Of a DNA stretch of 64,000 nucleotides, positions 31,230 to 48,842 are shown one piece after another; positions within the stretch are counted from its first letter, which is position 1, and each line of letters starts with the position of its first letter. The DNA lies in the NCBI GenBank assembly GCA_947652115.1, contig OX393573.1:15953597-16017596 (forward strand), in the 5' to 3' direction. The notes beneath the pieces are model-generated. The model made no database searches. It saw only the letters and a list, made by a program, of their open reading frames with translations, and had not been told where the DNA came from. The stretch is from Blastomussa wellsi. Taxonomy: Eukaryota; Cnidaria; Anthozoa; Scleractinia; Plerogyridae. Both the position numbers and the translations under genes were made by a program.

Positions 31230-32373
31230 ACCACTTGTAATAAAAGGGCAATGACCAACAGAATAATTTCAACAGTCAAAATATAAATTCAATTTCTACA
31301 TCTTCCACGATCACGATAAATTTCAGATTAGTGCTAGATTATATAAACCTTCCGATTCTCTCTATCCTCCCACGCAGATGTCCTTTGGGCTTCTCTCTCT
31401 AGATTTATTGTCGTTCCTCTGGTATTTGTTGGAAGCGGGCGGAGTAAGGATATTTTCTAAGCGAATGCTTTCCTGACGGTGTATTTTAGGTTCGTTCAGT
31501 TGCGTGACTCGCGTGCGTTTCCTGAGAAGCGAGAAAGGCACGGAGAGGGAGTGGGGCTCCGACGAAGGGCTAACGCTCGAAACGTCAGCTTTCGAATCTC
31601 TTTACGGTGGCCAATTCACATTATCAACCCAGTTGATAAAACCAAATTATATCAAAATATAATATCCTGCGGCTCGTGTTCGGTCAATATCATTTGGTTT
31701 TATCAACTGGGTTGATAATGTCAATTGGCCACCGTAAAGAGATTCGAGAGCTGACGTTTCGAGCGTTAACCCTTCGTCGGAGTGTTGTACAAGAAATGAA
31801 AAAAGTCCTTTGACGTCCACTCGTCATGTCTGTTTACAATCGAGCGTAGCGTGTCAACGGCTCAACAATAAATGACAGCACGAAAGTTCGAAATCGGGAA
31901 GCTTCGTACCTAATCATCTTTGAGTCATTTGTGAACTAGACTACGAGCAGTCCCTTTTTCTTAGTCCGTCTAGTGCAACATGGCCGCGCGAAACCTGGGA
32001 GACGCGCCCAGAAGCGAGGTACGCTTTGTGAACAAAACTGTCGATAGATTTACATGTAAAGCTATAGCAAAAATTCGCTCTCCACAATTTTCCCCCAGTT
32101 CAATCTAAACCTTTTATACACCTGTTTTTTTAACAATTTCTATAAAGTGTCACCCGTCACAGAATTAATTTTATTTATTTTGACTCTTCTAGCTCTGCAT
32201 TAAAAAAAAAGAAGCGAGCTGTACCCTAAGCTATCAGTTGGTTTGTTCATTTTAGGAGTTATCGAAAAGATCAGTTTTCTTGTTCGCACTGGTGACACAA
32301 AACATCAATTTGAGATCTTTTTTGCGTTTACTCTCCCTATAGATACGTTGGTCATTGCTTTTATTCATGTGGT
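31230..32373. other. spacer between H1 and right H3
   Basis: Contains the inverted Penelope-like repeat pair (31557-31782) and otherwise AT-rich DNA. No gene supported. Confidence 0.5.
31557..31782. repeat. inverted pair of a hammerhead-like (Penelope-type) repeat
   Basis: Two 91-bp arms (31557-31647 and 31692-31782) are nearly perfect inverted repeats, each beginning CTCCGACGAAGGG and ending in a TTATCAACCCAGTTGATAAA palindrome. A third copy is at 44724-44816. The block CGACGA-A-GGGC-UAAC-GCUC-GAAAC-GUC has the order and stem II pairing of a minimal hammerhead ribozyme core, with C in place of U4. Penelope-like elements are known to carry such motifs; assignment here is inference. Confidence 0.6.
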
Positions 32374-32389
32374 GGCTCCTAAAGGAGCC
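32374..32389 (-). terminator. histone 3' stem-loop (H3, right)
   Basis: Gene-sense GGCTCCTTTAGGAGCC followed by ACCAC, 28 nt past the stop. Confidence 0.92.
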
Positions 32390-32417
32390 GTTTGTTTTGT
32401 GAGGGTTGTAATCCACT

Positions 32418-33643
<1,226 letters not shown>

Positions 33644-33674
33644 ACGACGAAACAGTCTGTCGACACAAACAAAC

Positions 33675-33690
33675 GGCTCTTTTAGGAGCC
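33675..33690 (+). terminator. histone 3' stem-loop (H4, right)
   Basis: GGCTCTTTTAGGAGCC followed by ACCAA, the same variant as the left H4. Confidence 0.9.
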
Positions 33691-34498
33691 ACCAAATCTG
33701 GCTAAAGTCACGATCAATAAACTAAAAATCAGTTTCTTTATATCCTAGTGTGTTCTCAGAAAATCCAAAGTCCCATGGTTATACAAGTACGCTAGCTATA
33801 AAATGATGCGCCATTTAGAACAATAATTATTTTCCTCTTGCGCAGACAAGTTTTCGGTTTTGGCGCATTGAACACCCCATTTTGCGCGCGCAATTCAAGC
33901 CTTTCCATAGCCGCAGAGCCACAGCAGTAAAATTTTCATTGCAGCGTGAAGAACAGGCGGCTTTATATTTGCGCAAAAAGCTAGGCAGTCTTGTTTGATC
34001 TCTTCATGCATTTCTGTCAAGTTCGGTTTTGGTGTGCATTGGATCATACTAAGTACGTTTGTTTAGGCGCGAAATCAAAATAATTCAAATATCAGAAAAA
34101 TTTGCATTTCATTTCATAAACCGACTATATTGTTTTTCATGTTTGAACAATAAAACGACAGTCTACAGAAAATTCCGCTGTTACTTTTGGAGGGAATTTA
34201 TGTAATAACAGAATAATTGGATAGAAACGTTTTCTGAATGAGTTAAAAAATGATCTATGCAGTTCCTTGAATGGGTGCTGTACTTTGCGTGCGGTGCGAC
34301 TCGAACTCGTGTTTGGCGCAATTTCGTAACATAGGTTTCGTGGTTCAAATGAGGTTTGAAACAAGAATGTTACTCAAGAAGTAAGTTGCAAGCGTCTCTT
34401 GGTAGGGTCTGATAACTGAAAATATTAAACGACGGACAGTAATAGATCAATGTATCTTTTGGCGGTAACTGTTGGTCAAGACTTCAATAATAGTTGGT
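33691..34498. other. spacer between H4 and H2A (right)
   Basis: AT-rich convergent spacer, partly homologous in reverse to the left-arm spacer. No H4 fragment like that at 26877 was found. No gene. Confidence 0.5.
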
Positions 34499-34514
34499 GG
34501 CTCCTAAAGGAGCC
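34499..34514 (-). terminator. histone 3' stem-loop (H2A, right)
   Basis: Gene-sense GGCTCCTTTAGGAGCC followed by ACCAACT, 26 nt past the stop. Confidence 0.92.
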
Positions 34515-34540
34515 GTTTTTGTTTGTTGGGCAAAGCTTAT

Positions 34541-34921
34541 TTAAGCTTTTGCTTTCTTCTCGGTCTTCTTGGGCAGAAGAACAGCCTGGATGTTGGGAAG
34601 AACACCTCCCTGTGCGATGGTGACACCAGCGAGCAGTTTGTTCAACTCCTCGTCATTGCGGACAGCCAGCTGAAGGTGACGGGGGATGATTCTTGTCTTC
34701 TTGTTGTCGCGAGCAGCGTTGCCCGCCAACTCGAGGATCTCAGCACTCAAATACTCCAGCACAGCAGCCAAGTACACTGGAGCACCGGCGCCAACACGCT
34801 CGCCATAGTTGCCTTTGCGGAGAAGACGATGGATACGGCCAACTGGGAACTGAAGCCCAGCTCGGGATGAGCGGCTCTTGGACTTGGTGCCCTTTGCTTT
34901 TCCTTTACCGCGGCCAGACAT
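34541..34921 (-). CDS. H2A: histone H2A (right arm)
   Basis: 126 residues, same protein as 25719-26099 with a few silent differences. Divergently paired with the right H2B across 316 bp. Canonical replication-dependent H2A without an SQ tail. Confidence 0.98.
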   Translation of the reverse strand: MSGRGKGKAKGTKSKSRSSRAGLQFPVGRIHRLLRKGNYGERVGAGAPVYLAAVLEYLSAEILELAGNAARDNKKTRIIPRHLQLAVRNDEELNKLLAGVTIAQGGVLPNIQAVLLPKKTEKKAKA

Positions 34922-35237
34922 GTTCGATAGTCGAAGAAATGAAAGATTACTGAAATGTTTTCGAACTGCAATATTTATAGCTAGTTGTTATGCAGGATGG
35001 ATCGAAATCCGCCAATCACAACTTAGTTGACGGATCATTTTAAAAATTTTTGTTTCCCAGGTTGTATACAAATGAAATGTCATGCAAAGAAAATTGCTCT
35101 CGGGGGGTCAATTCGGCACAATAGCCAATCAGTAATCGAGGATTTCGATCCGTATGGTAATTGATCTTTTCCTTATTTCAGTATAAATACAACACGAATC
35201 GAGTTTCAGGCATTCAAATCCATTCTGATCTACAGAC
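34922..35237. promoter_or_regulatory. divergent H2A/H2B promoter (right)
   Basis: Inverted counterpart of 25425-25718. GGATCGAAATCC at 34999-35010 (H2A side) and GGATTTCGATCC at 35140-35151 (H2B side) each sit next to a CCAAT word and upstream of a TATAAATA box (near 34970 and 35182). Confidence 0.8.
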
Positions 35238-35609
35238 ATGGCACCCAAAGTTGCAGGAAAGAAAGGCGAGAAGAAAGCCGGTAAGGCAAAGGCCGCGGCT
35301 GATGGAAAGAAGAAGAGAAGGGGAAAGAGAAAGGAAAGCTATGCTATCTACATCTACAAGGTGTTGAAGCAAGTTCACCCTGACACTGGTATCTCCAGCA
35401 AAGCCATGGGCATCATGAACTCGTTCGTCAACGACATCTTTGAGCGCATCGCCACCGAAGCTTCCCGCCTTGCCCACTACAACAAGAAATCAACCATCAG
35501 CTCCCGCGAGATCCAGACCGCCATCAGACTGCTTCTGCCCGGTGAACTGGCCAAACACGCGGTCAGTGAAGGAACCAAGGCTGTGACCAAGTACACCAGC
35601 AGCAAGTAA
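35238..35609 (+). CDS. H2B: histone H2B (right arm)
   Basis: 123 residues, same protein as 25053-25424. The outermost gene of the right arm, mirroring the left H2B. Single exon with a 3' stem-loop. Confidence 0.98.
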   Translation: MAPKVAGKKGEKKAGKAKAAADGKKKRRGKRKESYAIYIYKVLKQVHPDTGISSKAMGIMNSFVNDIFERIATEASRLAHYNKKSTISSREIQTAIRLLLPGELAKHAVSEGTKAVTKYTSSK

Positions 35610-35640
35610 ACTCACTTTGTGGGTTCCCGCCAAAACAAAC

Positions 35641-35656
35641 GGCTCCTTTAGGAGCC
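35641..35656 (+). terminator. histone 3' stem-loop (H2B, right)
   Basis: GGCTCCTTTAGGAGCC followed by ACCA, 31 nt past the stop. The mirror similarity to the left arm ends a short distance beyond it. Confidence 0.92.
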
Positions 35657-36155
35657 ACCAAATGTTATAAAAGCAAGGACCAACTGCATCTTTTTTATCT
35701 GTTTTCTGCATCTGTTTTCTGTTAATCGCTACTTGTGGGGAAACGTGAAACGCACCGTCCCCAAATAACACCTGGGGTTCAAGGTTATTGTACGCTGTTT
35801 ACCAAAAACTAAACATAAAACACTATGCAATTCGAATTAAAGAAGGAAGAATTTTTGGGGGATTCTGTAATATGGACCGATCATTTGACCAATTTATAAC
35901 TGAGCGTCTGTCTCCTGAACAGATGAAGCTTCTGTTAGTTATTTTGCATGATATGCCGGGCCAGGACCATTACCCAGTCTGAAATCAATATTTACGCAAT
36001 TCGATTTTGCAAGGGCGCGCAGCCGGGGCGCAGGGTCTCTCGAATCTTGGGACGAGCATCACTGACACTTTGATGGGTGGTGCAGGTGGTGCGTCGGTAG
36101 TCGGTAGTGCTCGGTTTCAGACCCCCGACGAATAAGCTGCGCTGCCTTGCGTGAC
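35657..36155. other. spacer between histone cluster and MGST1-like copy
   Basis: No gene supported; the 64-codon frame at 35788-35982 shows no family. A TATATAAAG box near 36156-36164 lies about 15 bp before the ATG of the MGST1-like copy, which would give an extremely short leader. Confidence 0.45.
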
Positions 36156-36174
36156 TATATAAAGGACTCCCAAA

Positions 36175-36612
36175 ATGGTTACTTTAAATTTGGATGATCG
36201 TTTGCTTGCTGCTTATATATTCTATGGCAGCATTCTTATGCTAAAAACATGGGCCATGTCATTTTTCACTGCAAGACAACGTCTCAGGAACAAGGTACTC
36301 ATCACATCAACTGGTGAACAGACCTCTTAACTTAAGTTAACCCCAAAAGACCTAAAACTTTACCTTGAGATTGTTGAGTTATGATTTGGCATGTCTTCGA
36401 AATATGGTCATGTGGTGTATGCCTCGTCAACCAGTCGATACAAATATGACAAATATGCCAAACATGCAACTGTGGATTTCTACAGAATATTTCACCAGGA
36501 AAATAAATTTAGCAAGGTCAAATTGAAAATAGTGAAGGAAATTGTATTTCATCGGCTTGCGAATCTGTTTACCATGAGATTTTTTTCAAAGCTGGTGTGT
36601 TTTAGTCATGGC
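36175..36612 (+). pseudogene. truncated MGST1 paralogue
   Basis: Positions 36175-36294 are a clean copy of MGST1 exon 1 (40 codons, MVTLNLDDRLLAAYIFYGSI, then the same donor position, GTACTC). No exon 2 or exon 3 body with VERVRRAHLNDLENI follows. A short block at about 36588-36612, AAAGCTGGTGTGTTTTAG then TCATGG, matches the extreme 3' end of MGST1 exon 3. The copy thus lost its middle. Same strand as the intact gene, so it is a direct rather than mirror duplicate. Confidence 0.75.
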
Positions 36613-37000
36613 CAAAGAAGAGACTCTACTTCGTTGAAAGCTAAATGCGTGCTGTGGAAAACTGGACACTGATTTTATGTAACAGTATGGATGACCATTT
36701 TTTCACGAGACTCTGCAAGTTTTAAACCCACTGATAAAGACAGAATGGAGTGCCAGATGGTGGTGAATCCAAGACTTCTGCTCTTGTCATGTACAACACA
36801 ATATTGTCCCTACTAAAACATTGTAATCAGGTCCTCGACTTCATAATAAACAATCTTTGCACAACTCTTGTGATTGCTTTGAATGGGGATGGTTTCCAAT
36901 GAATAAATAATCACAGATAATAAATACTCACAAATGCAACACAACTCAGTTGTAATGTACTTTTATTACTGTTTGTACAAATTTCAGAGGTGGTGACTTT

Positions 37001-41347
<4,347 letters not shown>

Positions 41348-41829
41348 CTTGGACGGACAGGACAGAAGAGGACGAACGAATGCAAAGCATCCTGGGAAAT
41401 GGATTTGCCTTATGTGTTGAGGGAGGGGGGGGGGAGGGTGGGGATAAAACTATGTAAGCAAATTCCAAGAGCTTCTAAATGGCCTGTTTAATTTACATGT
41501 AATAAATCGAAATTATTTTTTTAGAAAGAGCCCGTACAAGAAAACTTTCACTTTGTACACGGTGTATTCATTACCGATCATAGCCGAAATTGCCAGTAGG
41601 GGTAGGAGAGGGGAAAAAAATCTTTGCCCAAGGTCCACCGTGCCCAGGACCTCACCGTTTGACATGACGGAAGGAGCGCCATGTTTATCGCCGTTTCCTT
41701 TACATGTTTTGACGAAGAAACCCTAAAGGTGGCAGAATAACCCTGTCATTGCAATACTTGATCTGACAGATGTTGAACCAAGTTTGAAAGCAAATATTCT
41801 TTGGATCAGAAGGAAAAGCAGAACAGAAT
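41348..41829. promoter_or_regulatory. bidirectional RPS8 / LOTUS-Tudor promoter with G-run
   Basis: 482 bp separate the two divergent start codons. The RPS8 leader lies at about 41348-41385. Positions 41421-41443 carry four or more runs of G, with potential to form a G-quadruplex on the plus strand. No TATA box at the expected distance on either side. Confidence 0.55.
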
Positions 41830-44800
41830 ATGGAAGAACTGAAGAAGAAAACCGAGGCTTTGCTGCGTGCAGTGCTAATCAGCAGCCCTCGTGGAGTGCC
41901 GCTCCGCCGTTTGGACAGGGAATACAAGTCTGTTACATTTTCTTCGTTACCCTTTCAGGGAATGGGCTATACCAGCCTTGAACATTATATCAGGAGCATC
42001 CCTCGAGTGGCCAGCCTTACAAGAGATGTGGACGGCGAACTGGTCGTGAAGGGAGTTGCTAGCGAGTCCGACCAACATGTCGCAAAACTGATCGCGAAGC
42101 AAAAGAAACCAAAGAAAAGACCGAAAGCACAGCCACGTAGACCGGTGTTTACGAGAAGACCGGCATTAATAAGCCGACCTGTAGCTTTCAGCAGGCCGGT
42201 GGCTGTGCGCAGACCGGTACCTGTGACCAGAGCTCCGGGAGTAGCGAGGCCTGCTCTACTTGCTACACCTCCAGCTGGGACTGGAATCCGTTTCGTTCCT
42301 CCTCGAATGATGAGGCAGGCTATTTCTCAAGCTACTGCACAATCTGTTGGAAGAACTGTAGTCGAGAGGCGAGTTACCAAACAGGTCCAGCAACAGGTGC
42401 AAAATCTGACTGCTGGCGCAATAAACAATGCAAGAAAAGTTGAAGTGATCTCGCAGCCAGCTACCAACAGAACTTTTGGTCAACAACCTTCAGCTTCTTC
42501 CAGGAACATAGCTGCAGTTCCTCATCAAGGTATACAAGGCCTCAAGGCCTTTGAAAGAGATGTCCCGCTAATTTAAGTACTTCCTGCAGAGGCATAAAAT
42601 CTCTCTGAAGCTTTTTCAGAGAGATTTTGCTTCTGCAGCAAATGGGACAACACTGAAACTGTCTGAAGTCTCAAATGTCCCCTCTATGGAAGAACAGATT
42701 GTGATACCCAAAAATACTGATGCCCAATTTTATTGTCGTCGGCACATTTGAATTTTGCATCCAAGTGGTTAAGCATTTTGTTGGCTCATTCAAAAATATA
42801 AATAGTTTGACAGGCTCTGTTGGAGGATAACATTAGGGGTGGGTAGGGGAGGATTCAGGAAACGTCACGAAATGTCCTGTGTAGTGTTATTACAGACAGA
42901 ATTAGATGACACAAAACAACTACACCTCCCTACACCAGAACTAATCTGTGGGGTGGGGTGGGGGGGGGGGTGTCTTAGTTATGGTTATTTTATGGAACAA
43001 CACATTATTGATCAATTATTAAAACTATAACAAAATTTAAAAAAACTTGACGAATTTATCATCACTGTCAGTGATGAAACTAAACATTCCAGGAATATTC
43101 AGTCTTTATAAGGAAAGAAATAACGCAAACCTTTTTATTAGACACTTTGTTATTGGGTAGTTTGTTTTTGTTTTGCTCCAATTTAGTGAAAAATAGGGTG
43201 TGCTAAGAGCCAATCAGATTCAATAATTTTGATACAGTTAAATGCATATTTAGCAAAGTTAAAAACAAAGAGCAGTTAGCGGTCTATGTCATGGGCTCAT
43301 TTGCTGGCATGGTTTATTCAGCGTTCATCGTGCAGCTTTGTTGGTCATCTTGTGATGGGCGTTTCAGATGTCTTCTTCCCCACCCTCACCTCCCTATTTC
43401 CACTGCTTTGCCATGTGATGGGTGCCTGGATGAATGGTGTGGGGCGCATGGGTTGCGGGATTTGCCAGCCATGGAAGTGGTGCTTGGTCTAGGACCTGGC
43501 TGGCTGGCCTCCAGTGGAAGCCCCTGGACACCCCAGGCACCCAACCTTCCTTTAGCAATGCATTTGCTAACTATAGTTATGATTAGGTGTTGGGTCAAGA
43601 ACACAATGCAATGACCAGGGACCGTTTCAAAATGTTTTGAAGTAGGCATCAGCAACTGGAAGAGTAGGTGGCTGTTTTGAGTGACTTTTTTATCACAAGC
43701 TGATTGTCATGATCAGCAAAACTTGAAACAAAATAGACAAGTATCCTGTGGAACTCCAGCAGTTGCCGTGTTTTTGAAACCCCTGTAATGATCCTGGCTA
43801 CAGCTGGAACCTGGATCCAGCTCGTTAACCTTTATGCCGCAATACCTCCCACAGCTATTTACTAAGCATGTGTTAGCTTATTTAGAAGTGATAAATCAGT
43901 CAGCTTAGGGACCGCGCTGACCTAGACACTAGTTTTCTCACTTTGAAAAACGTTTTCCTCAACCTGAAATCAAAAGTACATCTTGAAATCCGCTTCAATC
44001 TTCCCAGAGTTTCACTCGATTTTCAATCGTTTACTGAAAACCTGTTTTTGAGTGTGCTTTTTGCTCATCTCATCCTATGATATTATATGATCATATTTAG
44101 TTAAATTAGGTATGAAATGGTATCTAATGCGCATGTGCACCAGCTGAAAGTTTTGCTTTCTGCTTGTTACATTTTAGAGGCTTCTGCTGCAAAGCAAAGT
44201 TGGAAAAAGAAACCAAGAAGCCCAGGTACATTGTAGGTTTTGGGTAAAAATAATAATAATAATAATTTAATACTTCTATTGTGCAAAATGCATTACAATA
44301 TATGATCTAATGCGCCTTACAAATACAACTAAATATAAATATAGAATATTACTATGTAAATCTAAGCAAAATATTCTAAAATTTGATGGTAAAAATATGT
44401 ATATAAATTATGTACATTTTATATCATATATATTGAAGTAAAAAGCAGAAAAATAATAATACTAACGTCTATAAAAATATATCTCAAATTTAAGAGAAAT
44501 AGGCCTGTTTTAAAACTGGTGAAAACTCCAGGTTCTGGCTGTATCTCCCACTTTTAGAAAGTGACTAAGCCATCTAAACCCTATCCATCTAAACCCCTAT
44601 CAACGAAAGGCTTTTCATTCAACTAATTTATTCCGAAGTTTTCACGTTACCAGGCACCAGCCAATAGTGAAGCTCCATCTTTCTGTATATAAAAACACAC
44701 GACGCACAATTCCTTGATTCGCTTCGACGAAGGGCTAACGCTCGAAACGTCAGCTCTTGAATCTCTTTACAGTGGCCAATTGGCATTATCAACCCAGTTG

Positions 44801-47800
44801 ATAAAACCAAGTTATACATCTAAACCCTTGTTGATCATTGGATAACGCACCCAAGAGGATAGCATAGCTTGTGATGTTGACAATACCTATCCAGACAGAA
44901 TTTTTTAATATCAAACCATGACAGCCAGATGGATATTGCATCCAAGATGTACAATAGTGAATTGCATACTGGTACTACTCTTGCAATGAATGACCCAGAA
45001 CGGAAGTCTTGACTTGTTTAGCACCTTATCTCAATTTAGCTCAAATGAGGATTGGTAGTACCCAGGGAGTTAGAATGATGGTCTTACAAAATCACATGGA
45101 TTAGAATAAGAATTGAACTTTATCATAGTGGGTTATCTGATGAGTAAAATGATGTATGATGTGTGCACAAGTAGTCTAAATGTACATTGTGTGGTTGCTG
45201 ATAATGGACATTATACCCATCCCATATGCATGGAAAGTAATTAGAAATTCTGGGGGATAGGGAGGGGTTTGTTTAAAAGCAAGGGGTGGGGGGTTGAAAT
45301 CAACAAACTGTCCACAGTGTGGTGTGTGGATATTTTCTGGAATAACCTATTCACTGGTTTGATTCTTTTTAGTAAGTGGACCCAACTGGCAAGAAATGGA
45401 AGTTACGCTCAAGTGTGATTATGACAGCAAAGAAGGATCTCACGAGCGTGTAGTCTATCTGTCAAATCCTGCAGTGTCTAAAGACAAAACAGCTCCCAAA
45501 AGCAATCCTTTAAGTGAAGAAGGTAACAAAAACCTAGCATCGTAACATGTTAATGCCACCTTCCCAAACATCCAGTTATCTATTCATTCGTGTTTTTGTC
45601 CAATCATTATGCCTTCATTAGAGACATATAATTATTCATTTGTTTCTAATTCACTAAAGTTAGCTGTTTTATTTTTTCAGACTTAAAAATATATTCTAGA
45701 ATAAAGAAGGTAGGGCTTTTTTGTACTTTGATTACAAAGTAGGGCAAATTCTCTTGTTATCATGTTTTAAGTATTAAATGCATGCCCAGCATCTACTTTT
45801 AATTTTTTTATTCATGTTTGTCATAACATGTTGCAAGGTGTCAGTATTATAAAGTCGTTCAATAACTAAAGGATAGATATTAGAAATTAAGCATGACACA
45901 AGCTTGCCTTTCATTTTGTTATCTTTCAGAAAAATAGGGAAAAACATAATTGCACATTCACGATAAACACAAACCATTTCTGCATACAAATGAATAACGG
46001 CAGATGGCAGATATCGAATTTTTGCTGTTTGTGGGAAATAACAGCAAGTCAAAATGCTTTGCAAACAATGTCTGTCTTTTTATGTTATTAGCTGTTAGAA
46101 GAAAAGCCAAAAGGATTGTGGCTAAAAAGAATCAGTGCCGAGTATAAGAAGTTTTATGGTGATGAACTGTCCAATGATAAAGTAGAGAGACTGGAAACCC
46201 TGCCAGATATAGCAAGATGTGAAGAGTAAGTTCACACTTATTTAGTTGAATTAGAGCACGCCATCGCAGTATGATTTTTTATTGTACACTGGTGTGAACA
46301 CATTGTAGTCAAGAAGCAGCACATTAATTTGAGCACATGAGCGCATGAGTATTCAGTTTTCAGTTATGGCTTGGTATCAGATCACAATCAAATATTTAAT
46401 ACTTTCAAATACCGGTTCAAGCCAGTGTGTGGGTCTTTGATGTCTAAAATAATTTAAAGAACTTTGTAATTCAGTTAACATGTTTAATCTTCAGCTTCAT
46501 TAATTTATATCGACTAGATATACAGGAGGCAACACCATTGTTTATCCACCCAAACCACCTACGGTATGTTACCGCTTTACTTTAATTCATGGGTTATATT
46601 CATTTGTAACTTTAAATTTCAGGAAAGAAGCTCTCCCCTCCCCCCCCCCCCCCAAATGATGCACGCCAAATTATGTTTTTACCGTGTATAAATATGTAAA
46701 GTTAATGTATGTATGTACCTCCTCCCCCTCCCCCCTTGATGGGATGCAAGTCCATTATTGCAGGGTCTCCCCCTTAGCATTAAATTCCCTGGTACCCATT
46801 TATACACCTGGGAGGAGAGAGGCACTGTGAGATTTTTAAAAGAGTTTTGCCCTAGAACACAATGCAATGCCCCGGCCAGGGCTCGAACCTAGTCTGCCGA
46901 ACCAGAGTCCAGCACGCTAACCATTAGGGCTTCACACCTCCCAGCAGTAATATGAAACAATTAAAGGTAGTAGCATTGGTACAATTAAAGGTAGTAGCAT
47001 TGGTAAAAATACGAGCCTTGAGGCCCATCACGCCAAAACTTATCCTGGTTTCTGTTGCATTGAGCAACTGAGACTTTTTCTACTATACTCCCTCCTGGAT
47101 GGGATGCTAGTCCATCACAGGGTTATCCCCCCCCCTCAACAAGAGAGGTGCTGTGAGTGTAGCGTGTCTTGCCAAGAACACAATGCAGTTCCTTGGCCAG
47201 GAGTCGAATCTTGTCCACCCACTGCAGAATCCAGTGCACTAACCATTAGACTAGTAAGATTCAACTCAAATTTTATCGTCCATTGCCTATTGATATTAGG
47301 AAAAGAAGCCACCAGACAAACAAGCTCATCAAGCAAATGGAGGTAGGAAACAATATAAATGATGTTCATGTGGAATATATTAAATAAATATAATTTTAAT
47401 AAAGCATGCTAATTATAAACAGTGCTCATCACAAATTAACGTGTCATCAACTGAAAAGTTGTCAAGATTTATGTAGTATTGGAGGAAGCATTTCATTCAC
47501 ATTTTATTGGCCATGAAATTAATGGAGGTTGAAATTAATGGACGTTTATGTATCATTATTTTAGCACTGCCCACAAGGGACTAACTTAACCAACTTATTT
47601 AATAATTGTTGTTTATCCAGATTCTCCTGGGCCAGTTGAACTTTATACATTGCGGCCACAAGACTTGCCAGCAAGGGGGTAAGTAGTGTGCCAACTTTTT
47701 TATCGTGTCTAACAGTTTTGCTCAATTGTTCATCTGTGAATAGTGAACTGAAAAAATGTAGAGCAGCATGCAAAATTACTTAAGTAAAGTTAACAGTTCA

Positions 47801-48797
47801 TATCCACAGAATCAGACAAATTAAACACAAAATAGATACAAATAACTAGTTCATTTTTTTTAATGTGTGAACCCAGCTGATTGGTATGCAGTACATGCTT
47901 TTAGAAGCAAGTTGCTGTTTTGCATACCAAATATGCTGGTTCACACAGAAAAAAATTAAACTGGTGAGTCAATGACGTCATTTTCTCTCTTGGTCCAGCT
48001 CTCTCAATGCAACTTGACTGAAGCCGACTCTGGTAATGGCAGACAGTTTAAACAAGAAATTGTCGTTCAAAAAAACGGACTTATTTTGAAAATTGAGGCA
48101 CAACAGTTGGCATGCTACATTCTTGCCAAACATAAAATTGGAATTGAAAGAGAACAAGAACAACACTTTTTTCATTGCAGAAGCACTTAAGTGTTACAAT
48201 TCATAAATTGTGCAAACTTCAATTTTTTTAAAAAAAGTTATTTCCATATCAGATTCCTATACAAACACGGTCATTTCTGACTACTTTGCCTGCCCTTCAA
48301 GATGGTTTTGAAAACCATGATAATGCCTACCGGTATTATTTAAGTACACTTGTTTTTAATATTTGCTTTGTTGCAGAACTACATCAGAAGTGTCGGTATC
48401 CCATGTTGACAGTCCAGCTCATTTCTTTATTCAACATAAACACAACTGGGACACAATTGACGCCTTAAGTACTAAATTAAATCAATATTATCAGGTAAGT
48501 TTAAAATCAATCTTTTTTTCTATGGTGCTTTTCTGGAGGCGAGCGTGGCCTAGTGGTCAGGGTGCTGGACTTGTAATCAGGTGGTCCTGGGTTCAAGTCC
48601 TCCTCCCTGCAACTAAAACGTATTTGTCTTCGGTGGTCCTGAATTCAACTCCTCCACGCTTTGTAAATAGCCAACTGGTCTGCCTTCTGCCAGTACGGAT
48701 TTTTAAGAACTTTCTGTTTCATTTACAATATTTGTTTACGTATTTACAGTGTCCCCAATTAGCACAGTGGTGCTAAATACATTGACACTTAAATAAA

Positions 48798-48842
<45 letters not shown>

